Part shown: positions 51,063 to 58,922 of the stretch, piece after piece
Position numbering within the stretch: position 1 is the stretch's first letter
Layout of the letters: the number at the start of each line of letters is the position of its first letter
Assembly: GCF_900108175.1 (NCBI RefSeq)
Contig: NZ_FNVO01000017.1
Coordinates: forward strand, 62,001-126,000
DNA length: 64,000 nt
Source of the DNA: Thermomonospora echinospora
Lineage (GTDB): Bacteria; Actinomycetota; Actinomycetes; Streptosporangiales; Streptosporangiaceae
Direction: 5' to 3'
Translations under genes and position numbers: made by a program
The notes under the pieces: model-generated
What the model saw: the letters and a program-made list of their open reading frames with translations, nothing else
Told to the model about the DNA's origin: nothing
The model's database searches: none

Positions 51063-51769
51063 GCGTCCCCCAGGTAGGCCGCCAGGACCGTCTCGTCTCG
51101 CCGGATCACCTCGGGCGGGCCGGAGGCGATGATCTTTCCGAGGTTGAGCACGTGCACCTCGTCGCACACGTTCATGACCAGGCCCATGTCGTGCTCGACC
51201 AGGACGACGGCGGTCCCGTCGCCGGCCAGCGAGCGCAGCAGGGCCGCGAACCGCTCGGTCTCCTCGCCGTCCTGGCCGGCCGCGGGCTCGTCCAGCAGCA
51301 GGAGCTTGGGCCGCGCGGCCATCGCCCGGCCCACCTCGACCAGCCGGGCGACGCCGGTGGACAGCGAGTCCGACGGCGTGTCGGCGAGGTGGGCCAGGCC
51401 GAGCCGGTCGAGGATCTCGGTGACGACGTGGTCCGCCCGCCGCCGTTCGGGCCCCAGTTCGGCGGCGACGCGCAGGTTGTCGCCGACGCTGAGGCGGCCG
51501 AACAGCTCCAGCCGCTGGAACGTGCGGGCCAGGCCGTGCCGGGCCCGGCGCGCGGGCCCGAGCCGGGTGACGTCCCGGCCGTCCAGGACCACCCGCCCCG
51601 AGGAGGGCCGGCGCAGCCCGGACACCACGTCGAACAGGGTGCTCTTGCCGGCGCCGTTCGGCCCGATCAGGCCGGTGACCCGACCCGGCTCGGCCGTCAT
51701 GGCGACGTCGTCCAGTGCGCGGTGGCCGCCGAAGGCGACCGTCACCCCGCTAACCTGCAGCGAGCCCAC
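51059..51769 (-). CDS. livG: branched-chain-amino-acid-type ABC transporter ATP-binding protein LivG
   Basis: 236-aa ABC ATPase. Walker A is IGPNGAGKSTLFDVVSGL, then ARTFQRLELFGRLSVGDNL typical of LivG, the signature variant LSTGVARLVEVGRAM in place of LSGGQ, and Walker B KLLLLDEPAAGQD. GTG 51769 lies within the 3' end of the permease gene (20-nt overlap). The altered signature is a feature to note but also occurs in other LivG proteins. Confidence 0.94.
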   Translation of the reverse strand: MGSLQVSGVTVAFGGHRALDDVAMTAEPGRVTGLIGPNGAGKSTLFDVVSGLRRPSSGRVVLDGRDVTRLGPARRARHGLARTFQRLELFGRLSVGDNLRVAAELGPERRRADHVVTEILDRLGLAHLADTPSDSLSTGVARLVEVGRAMAARPKLLLLDEPAAGQDGEETERFAALLRSLAGDGTAVVLVEHDMGLVMNVCDEVHVLNLGKIIASGPPEVIRRDETVLAAYLGDA

Positions 51770-53861
51770 GGGCCAGCACCTCCTTGTCCTCCGCGCGCCA
51801 GGGCCGCCGCACGCCCCACCACTCGACCGGAACGTCCGGCGCGGTCTGCGCGGCCTGCCGGACCGCCGCGGCCTTCTGCAGCAGGTGTGCGCCCACCAGC
51901 AGGGCGACGAAGAGCGTCCACCCGCCAATCACGTCGCCCAGCCGCAGCGCCCACACCAGCGCGAACAGGCCGAGCAGCGCGGCCAGGACGGTCCGGTCCC
52001 GGCCGAGGGGCTCCCATCCCCTGCGCATCATGGGCAGCACCCCTTCGGGGTGGCGGCTGACCCCGATCCCGACCAGGGCGGGCAGCAGCCCCATCGGGTT
52101 GTGCAGCCACGGCGCCACGCTGATCAGTACGTTGGGTCCCACGAACGACGCGCCGGTGAACAGGCCGTTGCCCACCATGCCCAGCCCGCCGATCACCGCG
52201 ATCAGGAAGATCGGCAGCCCCGCCACGAGGTTGAAGTTCTCGGCCGTGACCGACCGCAGGTGCATCCCGTACAGCGCCCCGCCCAGGCCCGCCAGGCCCG
52301 CCGACAGGGAGAACACCAGCACCTTGGCCAGCAGCAGATTGCCGCCGAGCGTGGCGTAGGCCGCCTCGCTGTCGCGCAGCGCGATCAGCCGCCGCCCGAA
52401 CGTGCCGCGGCGCAGCGCCGCCACGCCGAGCACGGCCAGGGCCAGGCAGACCGCGGCGAACACCATGATCTGCGCGGTGTCCTCCAGCCGCAGGCCGAAC
52501 AGGTTGGGCCCGACCACCTCCGCCGAGCCCTGCCGGAACAGCGCGATCCGCACCCCGAACAGCTCGAACGAGGGCAGGGTGAAGATCCACCGGTCGAGGA
52601 TGATGGTGAAGGCGGTCGTGCCCAGGGCCAGGTACACCCCCGACAGTCGCAGCGCGGGCAGCGCGATCAGCGCCCCGACCACCGCCGAGATCAGGATCGT
52701 GGCTCCCAGCGCCCACAGCTCTCCGTGCGCGCCGAGCTGCGCCCACACCACCGCGCCGATCCCCGCGATGCTCAGCTGGCACAGCGAGACCTGGCCGGCG
52801 TAGCCGGTCAGCGGCACGTACGACAGCGCGACCACGCCGAGCGCGAACATCGACCCGTAGGTGATGGCCTGCTCCTCGCCCAGCGTCGTCGCCAGCAGCA
52901 CGCCGAGCGCGACGATGGACGCGGCGAACACCGCCGTCCCGCGCATCGACGGCATCGGGACCGGGATGAGCTTGCGGTCCCGGCCGCGCAGCCGCCGGTG
53001 CGGGAACAGCAGCAGCACCGCGAACAGCAGCAGCGCGGGGGCGGCCAGCCGCAGCCCCGGCAGGTACTCGTTCTGCGGCAGGTAGCCGGTCAGGAAGCTC
53101 TCGGTGCAGCCGACGACGACCGCGCCGAGGAAGGTCAGCGGCAGGCTCCGCAGCCGGCCGAAGATGGCCGCGGCATAGGCGCTGACGATCAGCAGCGACA
53201 GCTGGGAGGCGTCCAGCGCGACGGTCGGCGCGATGAGGATGCCGCCGACCGCCGCGAGCTGGGTGCCGAGCATCCACGCGACCCGGTTGGCCCGGACCGG
53301 GTCGGCGCCGGTCAGCCCCACCAGGGCCCGGTCGTCGACGGTCGCCCGCATCTCCGCGCCGGTGCGGGTCCGGTTCAGCAGGGCCCACAGGCCGGCCGCG
53401 ACCGCCACGGCGACGGCCATGGTGATGGCCTGGTGCCAGGTGATCACGGCCGGGCCGAGGCGGAACGGTTCCCGGTCGACGAAGAACGGCGACAGCGGCC
53501 GGGGCTCGTTGGGGTCCCAGACCCACCGGGCGGTGGCGATGAAGCCGCTCAGCAGCGCGACCGTGATCACCAGCCGCTGGGCGTCGCCCAGGCCCTGGGC
53601 GTGCCGGAGCACGAACCGTTCCAGCAGGAGGCCGAAGCCCGGTGCGAGCACGAGCAGCACCAGGGCGAGGGCCACCGGAACCGGCAGCCCCCACCCTTCG
53701 GCCAGTTGCCAGTAGGAGAACGCCGCCAGCATGCCCGTCGCCCCGTGGGCGAAGTTGAACACGCCGGTGGTGGTGTAGGTGAGCACCAGGCCGCTGCCGA
53801 TGACGGCGTAGACCGCGGCGGTGGTCAGGCCTACGACTCCGAAGGCAAGGAACTGTTCCAT
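51750..53861 (-). CDS. fused ABC transporter permease (LivH-LivM)
   Basis: 703-aa integral membrane protein joining the two permease subunits usually encoded separately. Residues about 1-290 match LivH (FNFAHGATGMLAAFSYWQL, then MRATVDDRALVGLTGADPVR). Residues about 320-640 match LivM (SLCQLSIAGIGAVVWAQLG, RLSGVYLALGTTAFTIILDR, RRLIALRDSEAAYATLGGN). A soluble tail of about 45 residues follows. ATG 53861 overlaps the binding-protein stop by one base (TAATG). Confidence 0.92.
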   Translation of the reverse strand: MEQFLAFGVVGLTTAAVYAVIGSGLVLTYTTTGVFNFAHGATGMLAAFSYWQLAEGWGLPVPVALALVLLVLAPGFGLLLERFVLRHAQGLGDAQRLVITVALLSGFIATARWVWDPNEPRPLSPFFVDREPFRLGPAVITWHQAITMAVAVAVAAGLWALLNRTRTGAEMRATVDDRALVGLTGADPVRANRVAWMLGTQLAAVGGILIAPTVALDASQLSLLIVSAYAAAIFGRLRSLPLTFLGAVVVGCTESFLTGYLPQNEYLPGLRLAAPALLLFAVLLLFPHRRLRGRDRKLIPVPMPSMRGTAVFAASIVALGVLLATTLGEEQAITYGSMFALGVVALSYVPLTGYAGQVSLCQLSIAGIGAVVWAQLGAHGELWALGATILISAVVGALIALPALRLSGVYLALGTTAFTIILDRWIFTLPSFELFGVRIALFRQGSAEVVGPNLFGLRLEDTAQIMVFAAVCLALAVLGVAALRRGTFGRRLIALRDSEAAYATLGGNLLLAKVLVFSLSAGLAGLGGALYGMHLRSVTAENFNLVAGLPIFLIAVIGGLGMVGNGLFTGASFVGPNVLISVAPWLHNPMGLLPALVGIGVSRHPEGVLPMMRRGWEPLGRDRTVLAALLGLFALVWALRLGDVIGGWTLFVALLVGAHLLQKAAAVRQAAQTAPDVPVEWWGVRRPWRAEDKEVLARGLAAG

Positions 53862-55234
53862 TACTTGAGGTCGCTCAGGCTCTTGCCGACGTCGGCCAGG
53901 GTGACGGGCTTGCCGTAGGAGCCGGTGTACTTGTACTCGGGGGCGTCACAGCGGTAGGCGCCGCTGTTCGGCTTGAAGTCGGCGGGCTTCCAGCCCTGCG
54001 AGCTGGCCTTGACGACGTTGAAGCACTTCAGCGGGGCGTCCTTCTTGGACAGGTCGATGGGTGCGATGAGGCCGCCGCCCGTCCACGAGGTCTCCTTTTG
54101 GGCCGCCTCCAGGACGCACTTGCGGGTGAGGGCGTCGCCGCAGCTCTTGGCCGCCTTGGCGAACAGCAGCCAGGACGAGAAGGCGCGCAGTCCCGGCTGC
54201 GTCGCCTCCTTGCCGGGGGCGTACTTGGCGAACAGGTCGAGGAACTGCTTGGTCGCGGGGTTGCTGCCGGCCTCCTCCAGCGGGTGCATCCCGCTGAGGT
54301 CGGCGAAGGCGTTCTGGGTGTCCAGGGTCTTGCCGGCGATCTTGATGAACGCGGGGTTGTAGGCGTTGGCGTTGGCGTCGATCCAGTCGAGCTTGTAGTC
54401 GATGTTGGTCAGCGCCAGCATGAGCTTGGAGAGGCTGTTGAAGTCCCCGAAGAACACCAGGCCCTTGACGCCCTTGCTCTTGATGGCCTGGGCGTAGGGA
54501 GTCCAGTCCGAGACGCCCTGCGCCGGGTGCAGGTCGCTGTAGACGACCTTCCCACCGGCGGCCGTCAGGGCCTCCTTGCCCTGCGCGGCGAGGATCTTGG
54601 GGCCGGGGGAGTCACCGGCGATGGTGCCGATGGCGCTCGCCGAGTCCGGGTAGGCCTCCTTGATCAGCCAGGACCAGTAACCGTGGTAACGGTTGTAGGA
54701 GTGGCCCGCGCCGAGCGGGTAGACCTGCAGGTCCGAGCCGTTGGCCTCGTTCTGGACGGTCTGGCCGGGGAAGTCGGGCAGCAGGCAGGTCAGCCGGTCC
54801 TTGACCGCGGTGCCGTCGAACACGGCGCTGCCGCCGACGATCGCGAAGTCCTCGCGGCAGGCCTCGATCATCCGCTGGCGGGCCTCGAACAGCTTGGCGT
54901 CGCGGATGTTGACCACGAGCTTGCGGCCGTTGACACCGCCCGCCTCGTTGCACCAGGAGGTGAACACCTTCGCGGTGTCGACGAGTTCGGACTTCTTGGT
55001 GAAGCCGATGTCGGTGAAGACGCCGACCTCGATCTCCTTGGCGGTGACGCCCTGGGCGGGGGCGCTCTTGGCCTCGCCGGGCCCACAGACGCCCTTCAAG
55101 TCGCCGAAGTCACCTGACACGCTCTGCCCGGCCCCGCCGGGCTCCTCTTCGCCGTTGGTGCCGCCGCGGCCGCCGCATCCGGCGGCCAGCAGGGCGATCG
55201 CCGCCAGGGCGGCGATGGTCTTGTGCGGTTTCAC
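53861..55234 (-). CDS. ABC transporter substrate-binding lipoprotein (LivK type)
   Basis: 457-aa extracellular binding lipoprotein. A signal peptide with lipobox L-A-A-G-C places the lipidated Cys at residue 20. The mature protein has the type I periplasmic-binding fold (VTAKEIEVGVFTDIGFTKK, then CNEAGGVNGRKLVVNIRDAK). I chose GTG 55234 because AGGAGG lies 6 nt upstream; the ATG at 55249 has its AGGAGG downstream of it and cannot use it. First major gene of the importer/catabolic operon. Ligand unknown. Confidence 0.92.
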   Translation of the reverse strand: MKPHKTIAALAAIALLAAGCGGRGGTNGEEEPGGAGQSVSGDFGDLKGVCGPGEAKSAPAQGVTAKEIEVGVFTDIGFTKKSELVDTAKVFTSWCNEAGGVNGRKLVVNIRDAKLFEARQRMIEACREDFAIVGGSAVFDGTAVKDRLTCLLPDFPGQTVQNEANGSDLQVYPLGAGHSYNRYHGYWSWLIKEAYPDSASAIGTIAGDSPGPKILAAQGKEALTAAGGKVVYSDLHPAQGVSDWTPYAQAIKSKGVKGLVFFGDFNSLSKLMLALTNIDYKLDWIDANANAYNPAFIKIAGKTLDTQNAFADLSGMHPLEEAGSNPATKQFLDLFAKYAPGKEATQPGLRAFSSWLLFAKAAKSCGDALTRKCVLEAAQKETSWTGGGLIAPIDLSKKDAPLKCFNVVKASSQGWKPADFKPNSGAYRCDAPEYKYTGSYGKPVTLADVGKSLSDLK

Positions 55235-55274
55235 GGGGTTCCTCCTCATGCTGTCCCCCGACCGGCTTGGTGAA

Positions 55275-55466
55275 TCAGGTGATCGCCCCGGCCGCCCGGA
55301 GCGCGGTGGCGCGGGGCCGGCCGAGGCCAAGCGGGATCCGCTCGGCCCGGGCGGAGAATGCGGAACGGGCCCGGATCGCGAGCCGGCGGCGTCGAAGCGG
55401 CCCGGACGCCCGCGGGTGCCTCGGCATGGCCCTCGCCGACCGCCGCCGCGACCCGGTGACGGGCAT
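55275..55466 (-). CDS. putative Arg-rich small ORF in the operon leader
   Basis: 63 codons starting ATG CCC GTC ACC with GGAGGTGAGGTC directly upstream, a strong ribosome-binding site. The peptide is very rich in Arg and Ala, with no hydrophobic helix or known domain. It lies between the operon promoter and the substrate-binding lipoprotein gene. It may be a translated leader, or only a chance frame behind a good ribosome-binding site. Confidence 0.3.
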   Translation of the reverse strand: MPVTGSRRRSARAMPRHPRASGPLRRRRLAIRARSAFSARAERIPLGLGRPRATALRAAGAIT

Positions 55467-55512
55467 GACCTCACCTCCGAGCGCCATCTGCCGCCCTCCT
55501 CTCGGTGAGAGG

Positions 55513-55541
55513 AAACTAGCTTTTCATCTGGGGAGAATCAA
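55513..55541 (-). promoter_or_regulatory. promoter of the importer/catabolic operon
   Basis: On the minus strand TTGATT (55541-55536), a 17-bp spacer and TAGTTT (55518-55513). Start would be near 55506. The -35 overlaps a GAGAAT half-site (55533-55538) resembling the operator found at 55815 and 61513, so weak control by the same regulator is possible. Confidence 0.6.
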
Positions 55542-55796
55542 CCATGCGTTTCCGGAAGGAGCCATAACCGGACGGCGACGGGGAGCCACGATCGCCGCGA
55601 CCGGGGCCGAACGGGACTCCTTCCTGCACACCTTCCTGCGCGTCCAGCCGGTCCACCGGGTCGCGGCCGGCCGGCCCGGGCGAGCACCCGCACGTCAGCG
55701 CCCTGTGGCCGGTACGGGACGCAAGCGCGCCGCGGCTCAGCCCGCGACCGGCGCCGGACCGGCCCGGAGCGCGACCCGCGGCCCGACGAATCGGCA

Positions 55797-55829
55797 TTGA
55801 CCATCTCCTGTTCTGAGAATAGCGTTCTC
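55797..55829 (+). promoter_or_regulatory. promoter with overlapping operator for the second catabolic set
   Basis: TTGACC (55797-55802), a 17-bp spacer, TAGCGT (55820-55825). The dyad GAGAAT-AGC-GTTCTC (55815-55829, one mismatch between arms) covers the -10 box, the position expected of a repressor site. The same dyad recurs at 61513-61527. Confidence 0.75.
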
Positions 55830-55855
55830 CGTAACCGAGATCGAGGGGTGATTCC

Positions 55856-55906
55856 ATGGTCAAGGCGCGACTCGACGAGCGCGGACGCCGCAGGACCGGA
55901 AGGTGA
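55856..55906 (+). CDS. 16-aa leader ORF coupled to the DapB-like gene
   Basis: ORF encoding MVKARLDERGRRRTGR, with GAGGGGTGA 4 nt before its ATG. Its TGA (55904-55906) overlaps the GTG start of the DapB-like gene at 55903 (GTGA). The arrangement points to translational coupling. The peptide is highly basic. No family recognised. Confidence 0.45.
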   Translation: MVKARLDERGRRRTGR

Positions 55907-56949
55907 CCCCGGCGCCCGCCCGGGGCCACCGGGTCGTCCAGTGGGCCACCGGGAACATCGGCACCCGCGCGCTGCGGGGCGTCATCGAGCATCCGAACCT
56001 GACCCTGGCCGGGGTGTACGTCCACTCCCCGGACAAGGCGGGGGTCGACGCCGGCGTGCTGTGCGGGCTCGCCGCGACCGGTGTCACCGCGACCCGGGAC
56101 GCCGACGAGATCGTGGCACTCGGCGCCGACTGCGTGCTGTACATGCCGGCCGCCTGCGACTTCGACGAGGTGTGCCGGCTGCTGGAGTCGGGCGCGAACG
56201 TCGTCACGACCCGGGGCGAGTTCCACCGCCCCGACAGCCTCGACCCCGGGCTCCGCAAGCGGGTCGAGGCCGCCTGCGAACGCGGCGGCACCTCGATCCA
56301 CAGCACCGGCAGCAGCCCCGGGTTCATCACCGAGGCCGTCCCGCTGGTGCTGACGTCGATCCAGCGGCGGCTCGACCGCCTGACCATCAGCGAGTTCGCC
56401 GACCTGTCGCAGCGCGACTCCCCGGGGCTGTTGTTCGACGTGATGGGCTTCGGCAAGCCTCCCGCGGAGCTCGACGAGCGCCGGCTGGCCCACGGGCGGA
56501 TCAGCTTCGGCCCGTCGCTGGAGCTCGTCGCCGAGGCGCTGTCGATGCCGCTCGACTCCCTGGAGGCGAGCGGGGAGGTCGCGACCGCGCGTAACACGAC
56601 CCGCATCGCGGCCGGCGCCCTGGAGGCCGGGACCGTGGCCGCCCAGCGGATCACGGTGTCGGGCGTGCGAGGCGGCCGTGCGGTGCTGCGCTTCCGCGCC
56701 ACGTGGTACTGCACGACCGACCTGGACGCCTCGTGGGACATCCGCGACACCGGCTGGCACGTCGCGGTCGAGGGCGACGCGCCGCTGGACGTCGACCTGC
56801 GCTTCCCGGTCCCGCTGGAGCGGATGGCCGCCACGTCGCCCGGCTACACGGCCAACCGTGCCGTCAACGCCGTGCCCTTCGTCTGCGCGGCGGCCCCGGG
56901 GATCCGCACGTCGGTGGACCTTCCCCAGATCATCGCCACCCTCGGGTGA
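55903..56949 (+). CDS. dihydrodipicolinate-reductase-like NAD(P)-dependent oxidoreductase
   Basis: 348-aa oxidoreductase of the group with a DapB/2,4-diaminopentanoate-dehydrogenase-like fold. The Rossmann motif is VVQWATGNIGTRALRG near the N-terminus, then LAGVYVHSPDKAGVDAG and NVVTTRGEFHRPD. These proteins are abundant in mycolic-acid and other actinobacterial lipid or steroid degradation clusters, but their reactions are mostly unknown. GTG 55903 overlaps the stop of a 16-codon leader ORF. First gene behind the operator-controlled promoter. Confidence 0.88.
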   Translation: MTPAPARGHRVVQWATGNIGTRALRGVIEHPNLTLAGVYVHSPDKAGVDAGVLCGLAATGVTATRDADEIVALGADCVLYMPAACDFDEVCRLLESGANVVTTRGEFHRPDSLDPGLRKRVEAACERGGTSIHSTGSSPGFITEAVPLVLTSIQRRLDRLTISEFADLSQRDSPGLLFDVMGFGKPPAELDERRLAHGRISFGPSLELVAEALSMPLDSLEASGEVATARNTTRIAAGALEAGTVAAQRITVSGVRGGRAVLRFRATWYCTTDLDASWDIRDTGWHVAVEGDAPLDVDLRFPVPLERMAATSPGYTANRAVNAVPFVCAAAPGIRTSVDLPQIIATLG

Positions 56950-57108
56950 GCCCGTCGCCGGGTGGCCGGGGATTCCCCCCGTTCCCGGCCGCCCGGTCCG
57001 CCGCCACGATCCGGGCGTTCGCCGTTCACCGTCGCGCACGGCACGCCCACCCGGCGGCCGCAGGCGCCGGCCGCCCGTCCCCTTCTCCCGATCCACGCTG
57101 GAGCACCC

Positions 57109-57957
57109 GTGACCGATCTTTGGAGTGACCTTCTCGCCTGCCTGGACCTGCGCGAGCCGGCGCCGGGACCGCAAGGCGGCGACGCGCAGCCGCCGCAGGC
57201 CGGTGACCCCGCGCCCGTCCGTTTCGAGGGACGCAACCAGCAGCTGACCTACCACCGGCTGTTCGGCGGGCAACTGCTGGCCCAGTTCGCCCGGGCGGCC
57301 TGTCTCGCCTGCCCGGACAAGGCCGTCAAGTCCCTGCACGTGCTGTTCCCGCGCGCGGGCCGGGCCGACGAGCCCGTCCGTTACGAGGTGGAGCGCCACC
57401 ACGAGGGCGGCACCTTCGCGACGTTGACGATCGTCGCCCGGCAGACGTCCGACGTCGTGGCCACCGCCTCGGTGTCCCTGCACGCCGCCGAGGACGGGCT
57501 CGACCACCAGACCGTCCCCGGGGTCCCCGCCGTCCTCGGCGCGGAGCACCGCGTGCGGTTCGACCTGATCCCCTGGGAGACCCGGGCCGCCTCCGACCTG
57601 GACTCCCCCAAGTCGGAGGCGCCCGAGCTGGACCTGTGGATGCGGACCCCGCCGGTCGACCCGCGGCTGGCCCCCGCCCTGACCGCCTACGCCACCGACC
57701 TGAACCTCATCGGCACGGCCCTGCGCCCCCTGGAGGGGGTCTGCCAGCGGGACGCGGGCACGGCGTTCACCTCCGCCGTCACCTCGCACACCCTCTGGTT
57801 CCACCGTCCCTTCCGCACCGACGAGTGGCTGCTGCTGCGCCAGCACAGCCCGCTGCTGGCACACGGCCGCTGCTTCGGCCGGGGCGACGTCCTCGCCGAG
57901 GACGGCTCACTCGTCGCCTCCTACGCCCAGGAAGCCCTGCTCCGCTTCAAGCGGTGA
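57109..57957 (+). CDS. tesB: acyl-CoA thioesterase II (TesB type)
   Basis: 282-aa double-hotdog thioesterase. The N-terminal hotdog has YHRLFGGQLLAQFARAA and VKSLHVLFPRAGRADEPV, and the C-terminal hotdog has the catalytic region FTSAVTSHTLWFHRPFRTDE, then WLLLRQHSPLLAHGRCF. The GTG at 57109 has only a weak GAG upstream; it lies 159 nt after the DapB-like gene. It hydrolyses acyl-CoA to free acid and CoA. The last 11 bp overlap the convergent meaB gene. Confidence 0.9.
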   Translation: MTDLWSDLLACLDLREPAPGPQGGDAQPPQAGDPAPVRFEGRNQQLTYHRLFGGQLLAQFARAACLACPDKAVKSLHVLFPRAGRADEPVRYEVERHHEGGTFATLTIVARQTSDVVATASVSLHAAEDGLDHQTVPGVPAVLGAEHRVRFDLIPWETRAASDLDSPKSEAPELDLWMRTPPVDPRLAPALTAYATDLNLIGTALRPLEGVCQRDAGTAFTSAVTSHTLWFHRPFRTDEWLLLRQHSPLLAHGRCFGRGDVLAEDGSLVASYAQEALLRFKR

Positions 57958-58810
57958 ACAGCCGCTCGGCCGCCGCGTACGGGTCGAGACGGCCCTCGGC
58001 CACGTCGGCGGCCAGGCCGGCCAAGCCGGGATGGGCGCGCAGGCGGGTCTGGGCCAGGGAGAGGATCTGGGCGCGGGCACGGGCCGTCCGGCGGGCGAGG
58101 GTGTCGGCGCGGTAGTGGGCGTCGATCGCCTCGACCAGCGCGGGCAGGCCCTCGCCCTTCGCCGCGACCAGGGTGAGCACTGGGGTGCCGGTCTCGATGC
58201 GCAGTTCGCGGACGGTCTGGTCGGCGCCGTCGCGGTCGGCCTTGTTGACGACCAGGAGGTCGGCGACCTCCAGCAGGCCCGCCTTGGCGGCCTGCACGGC
58301 GTCGCCCGCCCCCGGGGTGAGGATGACGACGGTGGGGTCGGCGACGGCGGCGATCTCGACCTCGGACTGCCCGACGCCCACCGTCTCCAGCAGGATCAGG
58401 TCATAGGACAGGGCCGCCAGCACCCGCACGGCCGCCGGGACCGCCTCGGCCAGCCCGCCCAGATGCCCGCGGGTCGCCAGCGAGCGGATGAGCACGCCGG
58501 GGTCGGTCGTGTGCGCGGCCATCCGGATCCGGTCGCCGAGCAGGGCGCCGCCGCTGTAGGGCGAGGACGGGTCGACGGCGAGCACCGCCACCCGCAGGCC
58601 GCGCTCCCGGTAGGCCCCGACGAGCGCCGCGACGGTCGTCGACTTGCCGGCGCCGGGCGGCCCCGTCACGCCGACGACCCGGGCAGGGTCCGCCGGGCCG
58701 AGGGCCGCCAGCACCTCCTCACGGCGCGCGCCCTCGACCAGGCTCAGCAGCCGCCCGACCGCGCGCGGGGAACCCTTGCCCGCGGCGGTGACCAGTTCCG
58801 GAACGTCCAT
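57947..58810 (-). CDS. meaB: methylmalonyl-CoA mutase-associated GTPase MeaB (ArgK family)
   Basis: 287-aa G3E P-loop GTPase. The P-loop is VTGPPGAGKSTTVAALVG near residues 49-66, then LAVDPSSPYSGGALLGDRIR and LIRSLATRGHLGGLA, diagnostic of the family, with ETVGVGQSEVEI and NKAD. MeaB protects and reloads B12-dependent acyl-CoA mutases. No mutase gene is in the window. It may follow the thiolase and ligase genes in the same transcript, implying that the pathway yields propionyl-CoA or a similar branched product. Confidence 0.93.
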   Translation of the reverse strand: MDVPELVTAAGKGSPRAVGRLLSLVEGARREEVLAALGPADPARVVGVTGPPGAGKSTTVAALVGAYRERGLRVAVLAVDPSSPYSGGALLGDRIRMAAHTTDPGVLIRSLATRGHLGGLAEAVPAAVRVLAALSYDLILLETVGVGQSEVEIAAVADPTVVILTPGAGDAVQAAKAGLLEVADLLVVNKADRDGADQTVRELRIETGTPVLTLVAAKGEGLPALVEAIDAHYRADTLARRTARARAQILSLAQTRLRAHPGLAGLAADVAEGRLDPYAAAERLFTA

Positions 58811-58922
58811 CAGCGCTTCCCCGCCAGCCCGGCCGCGCCGCCCGCGCCGCCCGGCTCGTTCACCGGGCGGGCACGTGGCGGGAGGGCCGGGAGGGCTTGG
58901 CAGCGGGTGGGAAGCGGCCGGG

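Larger units (their letters stand above)
55235..55902. other. 668-bp divergent control region of the two catabolic gene sets
   Basis: No conventional gene. It contains the minus-strand promoter (55513-55541), an Arg-rich 63-codon ORF (55275-55466) and the plus-strand promoter with its operator (55797-55829) and a 16-codon leader ORF (55856-55906). The stretch 55550-55795 shows nothing else that I can support. Confidence 0.5.

Noticed and set aside
55538-55804. 88-codon minus-strand ORF in the catabolic control region
   Set aside because: Arg/Pro-rich with no domain, and it covers two promoters that are better supported.
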